From CAYFUR01 sp964346275 (GTDB lineage Bacteria > Sumerlaeota > Sumerlaeia > SLMS01), in NCBI GenBank assembly GCA_964346275.1, contig CAYFUR010000139.1, positions 1 through 7,910 on the forward strand: a stretch of 7,910 nucleotides of DNA, read 5' to 3'. This document shows positions 5,511 through 7,910 of this stretch, in pieces. Made by a program: the position numbers and the translations under genes. The notes below the pieces were generated by a model. That model saw nothing but the letters and a program-made list of their open reading frames with translations. It ran no database searches and was not told where the DNA came from. Numbering within the stretch: position 1 is the stretch's first letter; each line of letters begins with the position of its first letter.

Positions 5511-6741
5511 CGATGATGTCGCCCTGGGAGACTGTTCCATTTTCCTTTTCGTATTCCTGGCGGCCCTGCTGGGAAGTCATATCCGGTCCAACACTGAAGA
5601 CGACCCCGGAGTTCTTCTTCATTTTTTCGCCCGTGAAGGGGTCGATGAACTGATCAGCAACCTCGGGCTTTCCGGATTTGATCGAGGCAAGAACAAGACA
5701 GAGGCGCAGCTTTGCCCGCATGATCTTAAAGCGGTTTTCCATTTCGGTTGCGTTCGGGCTGGATTCTTTAAGCCCTCTCGATTGCAGTCGCTCACGGTAG
5801 TCAACGCCCTGTCTTTCCTCGAAAGGTTTCTCGAGAATTTCCAGGGCTTGCTGCATATCATTTCTATAATTCTGCAGAGTTGCCCCGTGGGTCAGCTCGC
5901 CTCCGATTATTCGTATAGAACGACTGTATTGTTTTACATAGCCACTTGGCGCTACAATTGACCCGGTTTCCGCTTGAATAATGGCCTCAACCGACATGCC
6001 GCTTTCCATCTTTTGCTGTATATCCTGTATCAGCCCAAGACTGTCGTTGATGAGGACATTCTTCAGGTCCCAATCATGGAGTCTTTTTTCAATTGCATAG
6101 ACGGTGCTGCCGAGGGACTGGGCCTGCGCTTGCTGCAAGCGCCGGTCTTGCAAAATCATCAAGGTCGTTTCAAATGACTGGTCGAGGTTGCTGATCGACA
6201 TGAGATTATGAATAACAGGGAGATTATCGTCCAGAAGGAGAGCCGCGAATTTGCTTGTTGATCCAGCCCAGGAAACGGCTTTGCTCATATCCCCCTGGGA
6301 TTGATGATAAAGAGCGCCACAACAGAGCAACTCTGTAACATTTTTATAATTCAGGAAATTCGGGACGGGAGTATCCATGCCGAGGGTCGAGCCTCCCGGC
6401 CATTCGATGGGACCGGCATTGCCCAATTCCAAGGCTTTGAGAAGTATGTTATACTGTTTCTGAAGATGGCCGATGGTTTCTGTTTCGTTCGTCCATCCAT
6501 TCTCGAGGATCGAGTCCATTTCTGCAAAGGACTTTTCGATACGGAGCGGCTCTTTTTGCGAGGTGGATCCAATAACCTCCGGAGCGATCCTTCTATAGCT
6601 TCGAAGGCCCTGATTCTCCGGATTCGCCTCGATAAGCTGATCGATGTAATCAAAGTATTTTTGTTCTTGAGCGGGAACACAAACAACAAGTCCTATGATA
6701 AAGACTAAGCTGACGATGCAGGAGGCATATTCTTTGAGCAT
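5500..6741 (-). CDS. Secreted helical protein with pseudopilin-like C-terminal tail, unknown function
   Basis: I do not recognise the full-length family. From the ATG at 6741 the protein has 413 residues. It has a signal peptide CIVSLVFIIGLVVCVPA with likely cleavage at VPA-QEQ (after residue 24). The Cys at 21 lacks a proper lipobox. A mostly helical body follows (about 30-360), rich in Gln, Leu and Asn. The C-terminus has DPFTGEKM (367-374), VVFSVGPD (380-387) and NGTVSQGDI (401-409). This resembles the DPFSGKP...YSVGPDG...GDI tail I associate with many secreted and pseudopilin-like proteins of Planctomycetes and relatives, but there is no prepilin GFTLIE start. AGGGA (6753-6749) lies 7 bases before this ATG; an upstream ATG at 6828 would put 29 extra residues ahead of the signal peptide. 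Base composition is clearly more AT-rich than all neighbours, which could mean transfer or relaxed selection. It converges on the kinase gene. Confidence 0.8.
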   Translation of the reverse strand: MLKEYASCIVSLVFIIGLVVCVPAQEQKYFDYIDQLIEANPENQGLRSYRRIAPEVIGSTSQKEPLRIEKSFAEMDSILENGWTNETETIGHLQKQYNILLKALELGNAGPIEWPGGSTLGMDTPVPNFLNYKNVTELLCCGALYHQSQGDMSKAVSWAGSTSKFAALLLDDNLPVIHNLMSISNLDQSFETTLMILQDRRLQQAQAQSLGSTVYAIEKRLHDWDLKNVLINDSLGLIQDIQQKMESGMSVEAIIQAETGSIVAPSGYVKQYSRSIRIIGGELTHGATLQNYRNDMQQALEILEKPFEERQGVDYRERLQSRGLKESSPNATEMENRFKIMRAKLRLCLVLASIKSGKPEVADQFIDPFTGEKMKKNSGVVFSVGPDMTSQQGRQEYEKENGTVSQGDIIARY

Positions 6742-6768
6742 AAGACAGTCCCTAAATGGCCAGACAAA

Positions 6769-6774
6769 ATTGTA
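6769..6774 (-). promoter_or_regulatory. Possible -10 element for the secreted helical protein
   Basis: The minus strand reads TACAAT (five of six matches to TATAAT), 27 bases before the chosen ATG at 6741. It would give a leader of about 20 bases that contains the AGGGA site. The base sequence 17 upstream (TCAAGT) is a poor -35. If real, it excludes the upstream start at 6828, because that codon would lie outside the transcript. Confidence 0.3.
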
Positions 6775-6834
6775 GAATCTCAAGGTATAGGACTTGAAAT
6801 TCTTGAAAGATAAATCTCCCTCTGGCATTGGCGG

Positions 6835-6942
6835 TCAACGATTTTTTCCAGACAAAACAAATTTTCGTTTGGGTTGATCGAGGAGATTCAAGGCATGTGG
6901 CAATTCCATGACGAGGAAGACTGCCATGCTCTTCGAACTCAT
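6835..6942 (-). CDS. Possible small ORF between lpxK and the secreted protein gene
   Basis: This is a 35-codon open frame on the minus strand in the 239-base gap between the lpxK stop and the start at 6741. It begins MSSKSMAVFLVMEL and ends KFVLSGKNR. AAGGA lies just 3 bases before the ATG, closer than usual. Codon use is mixed and no homolog is recognised. It may be a chance frame or a remnant. Nothing else gene-like, and no clear terminator for lpxK, was seen in this gap. Confidence 0.15.
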   Translation of the reverse strand: MSSKSMAVFLVMELPHALNLLDQPKRKFVLSGKNR

Positions 6943-6980
6943 GATTCCTTTTTGAGTGATGAAAACTTATACCGGCCCAT

Positions 6981-7910
6981 TCACTTCAAATACCCTCGCA
7001 GCAGGCGGGCGTGGAGGCGGGCCTTCAATACTTTCTCCGCAATCTCAGAATCCCGCCCGGGGAGGACCTCCATTTTGACGCCGATGGAAAGTAATGTTTC
7101 TGGAAGTTCTTCCTGTTTACCGGACAGCTTGACCGCGTCTTTTTCCGTTACGATGACAAAATCAGCTCCGGCGCTGAGGCGGGCCCTTTCCGCTTGGTCG
7201 AGCATACGCGCCGTGATGGCCTGGTGGTCCCGCAGGGTTTTCATCGCGGCCAGCCGCACGCCGGCCTGGGCGAGGCTGCGGCGCACCGACTCCGGGTTGC
7301 CGACCCCGCAAAGGACAATGGCGCGCTTGCCCCTCACGGCTCCCGGTTCGATCAACTGGTCGTCACTCAGCCGGGTCAGCGGCCCCAGGGCCACACCGGC
7401 CCGCACAACGGGAAGGCCCGGCGCGGCGCGGCGCACATTGGCAAGGGCCCGGCGCGGATGGCTTGCCTGGTTCCATCGTGTCAGGACCAGCAGGTGCGCG
7501 CGGCGGAGGACGGGGGGCGGTTCGCGCAGCGTCCCGCGCGGAAAAAGCCGCAGGGTGGAAAGCGGCCGCGTCGCATCGAGCAAAACAATGTCGCCCTGGC
7601 GCTCGAGGCGATGGTGCTGGAATCCGTCATCCAAAACCACGGTGTCCGCTTCGAAGCGGCGGAGCGCGAGCCGCCCGGCGCGGTAACGGTCGGCGCAGGC
7701 CACAACGGGCACATCGCCAAGCACGCGCGCCAGCAAGACCGGCTCATCGCCCGCCGTGGCAGGATCCGCGCGCAGGCGCCTGCCGTCGTGAACCACCACG
7801 AGGTGGTCCTCTTCCCTGCGGCCATATCCCCGCGTGAGGATCAGCGGGCGGCGGCCCTGGCGCTTGAGCCATTCCACGAGCCAGATACAGAAAGGCGTTT
7901 TGCCCGTGCC
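6981..7910 (-). CDS. lpxK: Tetraacyldisaccharide 4'-kinase (lipid A synthesis), N-terminus cut by window edge
   Basis: LpxK phosphorylates the 4' position of tetraacyldisaccharide-1-phosphate to make lipid IVA at the inner membrane. The window shows 309 residues plus the TGA stop. The protein begins at the P-loop GTGKTP (visible residues 1-6), so roughly 50 N-terminal residues, including the usual membrane anchor, lie beyond the right edge. An internal ATG at 7877 is not the start. Family motifs in order are LTRGYGRR (25-32), GDEPVLLA (54-61), VVLDDGFQHHRL (91-102, the DDGFQH signature), PRGTLREP (124-131), LCGVGNP (200-206), RDHQAIT (227-233, matching the family DH motif) and TEKDAVKL (255-262). 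The usual Asp after L-x-R is replaced by Q105-G106, and the DH motif lacks its usual preceding Phe-Pro; both look like lineage variation. Third positions are very GC-rich. Confidence 0.96.
   Translation of the reverse strand, partial: GTGKTPFCIWLVEWLKRQGRRPLILTRGYGRREEDHLVVVHDGRRLRADPATAGDEPVLLARVLGDVPVVACADRYRAGRLALRRFEADTVVLDDGFQHHRLERQGDIVLLDATRPLSTLRLFPRGTLREPPPVLRRAHLLVLTRWNQASHPRRALANVRRAAPGLPVVRAGVALGPLTRLSDDQLIEPGAVRGKRAIVLCGVGNPESVRRSLAQAGVRLAAMKTLRDHQAITARMLDQAERARLSAGADFVIVTEKDAVKLSGKQEELPETLLSIGVKMEVLPGRDSEIAEKVLKARLHARLLRGYLK

Noticed and set aside
6874..7686. Plus-strand open frame of 270 codons
   Set aside because: It is antisense to lpxK, which shows all its family motifs on the minus strand.

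Overview
The window looks like chromosomal DNA from a GC-rich, Gram-negative (diderm), little-studied environmental bacterium. An lpxK gene implies lipid A. A secreted protein combines a cohesin-like domain, long Pro/Thr/Ser linkers and a dockerin-like calcium loop. Another secreted protein carries a C-terminal tail of the kind I associate with type II pseudopilin-like proteins. Such Pro-Thr linker plus dockerin proteins are common in candidate phyla such as Sumerlaeota (BRC1), Hydrogenedentes and Planctomycetes relatives. The phylum guess is inference and cannot be fixed from this window.

Layout, left to right. A minus-strand gene starts at 116 and runs off the left edge. Facing away from it is a plus-strand pair: a bifunctional nuclease family protein (354-782), and a 573-residue multi-pass membrane protein of GT-C-like character (766-2487). 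The two reading frames overlap by 17 bases, so they are probably co-transcribed and translationally coupled. Twelve bases past its stop is the convergent end of the secreted Pro/Thr-repeat protein (2500-3759, minus). Its upstream region holds a sigma70-like promoter and a roughly 115-base leader with three potential stem-loops. Divergent from it is a membrane-bound sensor histidine kinase (4018-5454) with no response regulator in view. It converges on a secreted helical protein of unknown function (5500-6741, minus), whose base composition is visibly more AT-rich than its neighbours. The right end is lpxK (6981-7910, minus), which lacks only its N-terminal part because the window ends there.

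The genes do not form one pathway. BFN plus the membrane protein is one operon-like unit. The divergent pair of histidine kinase and cohesin/dockerin-like protein shares a 258-base control region and could be functionally linked, but nothing in the sequence proves this. LpxK is housekeeping lipid A synthesis. No tRNA, rRNA, CRISPR array, insertion sequence, integrase or phage gene was seen. The conspicuous low-complexity tract at 2611-2994 is protein-coding.
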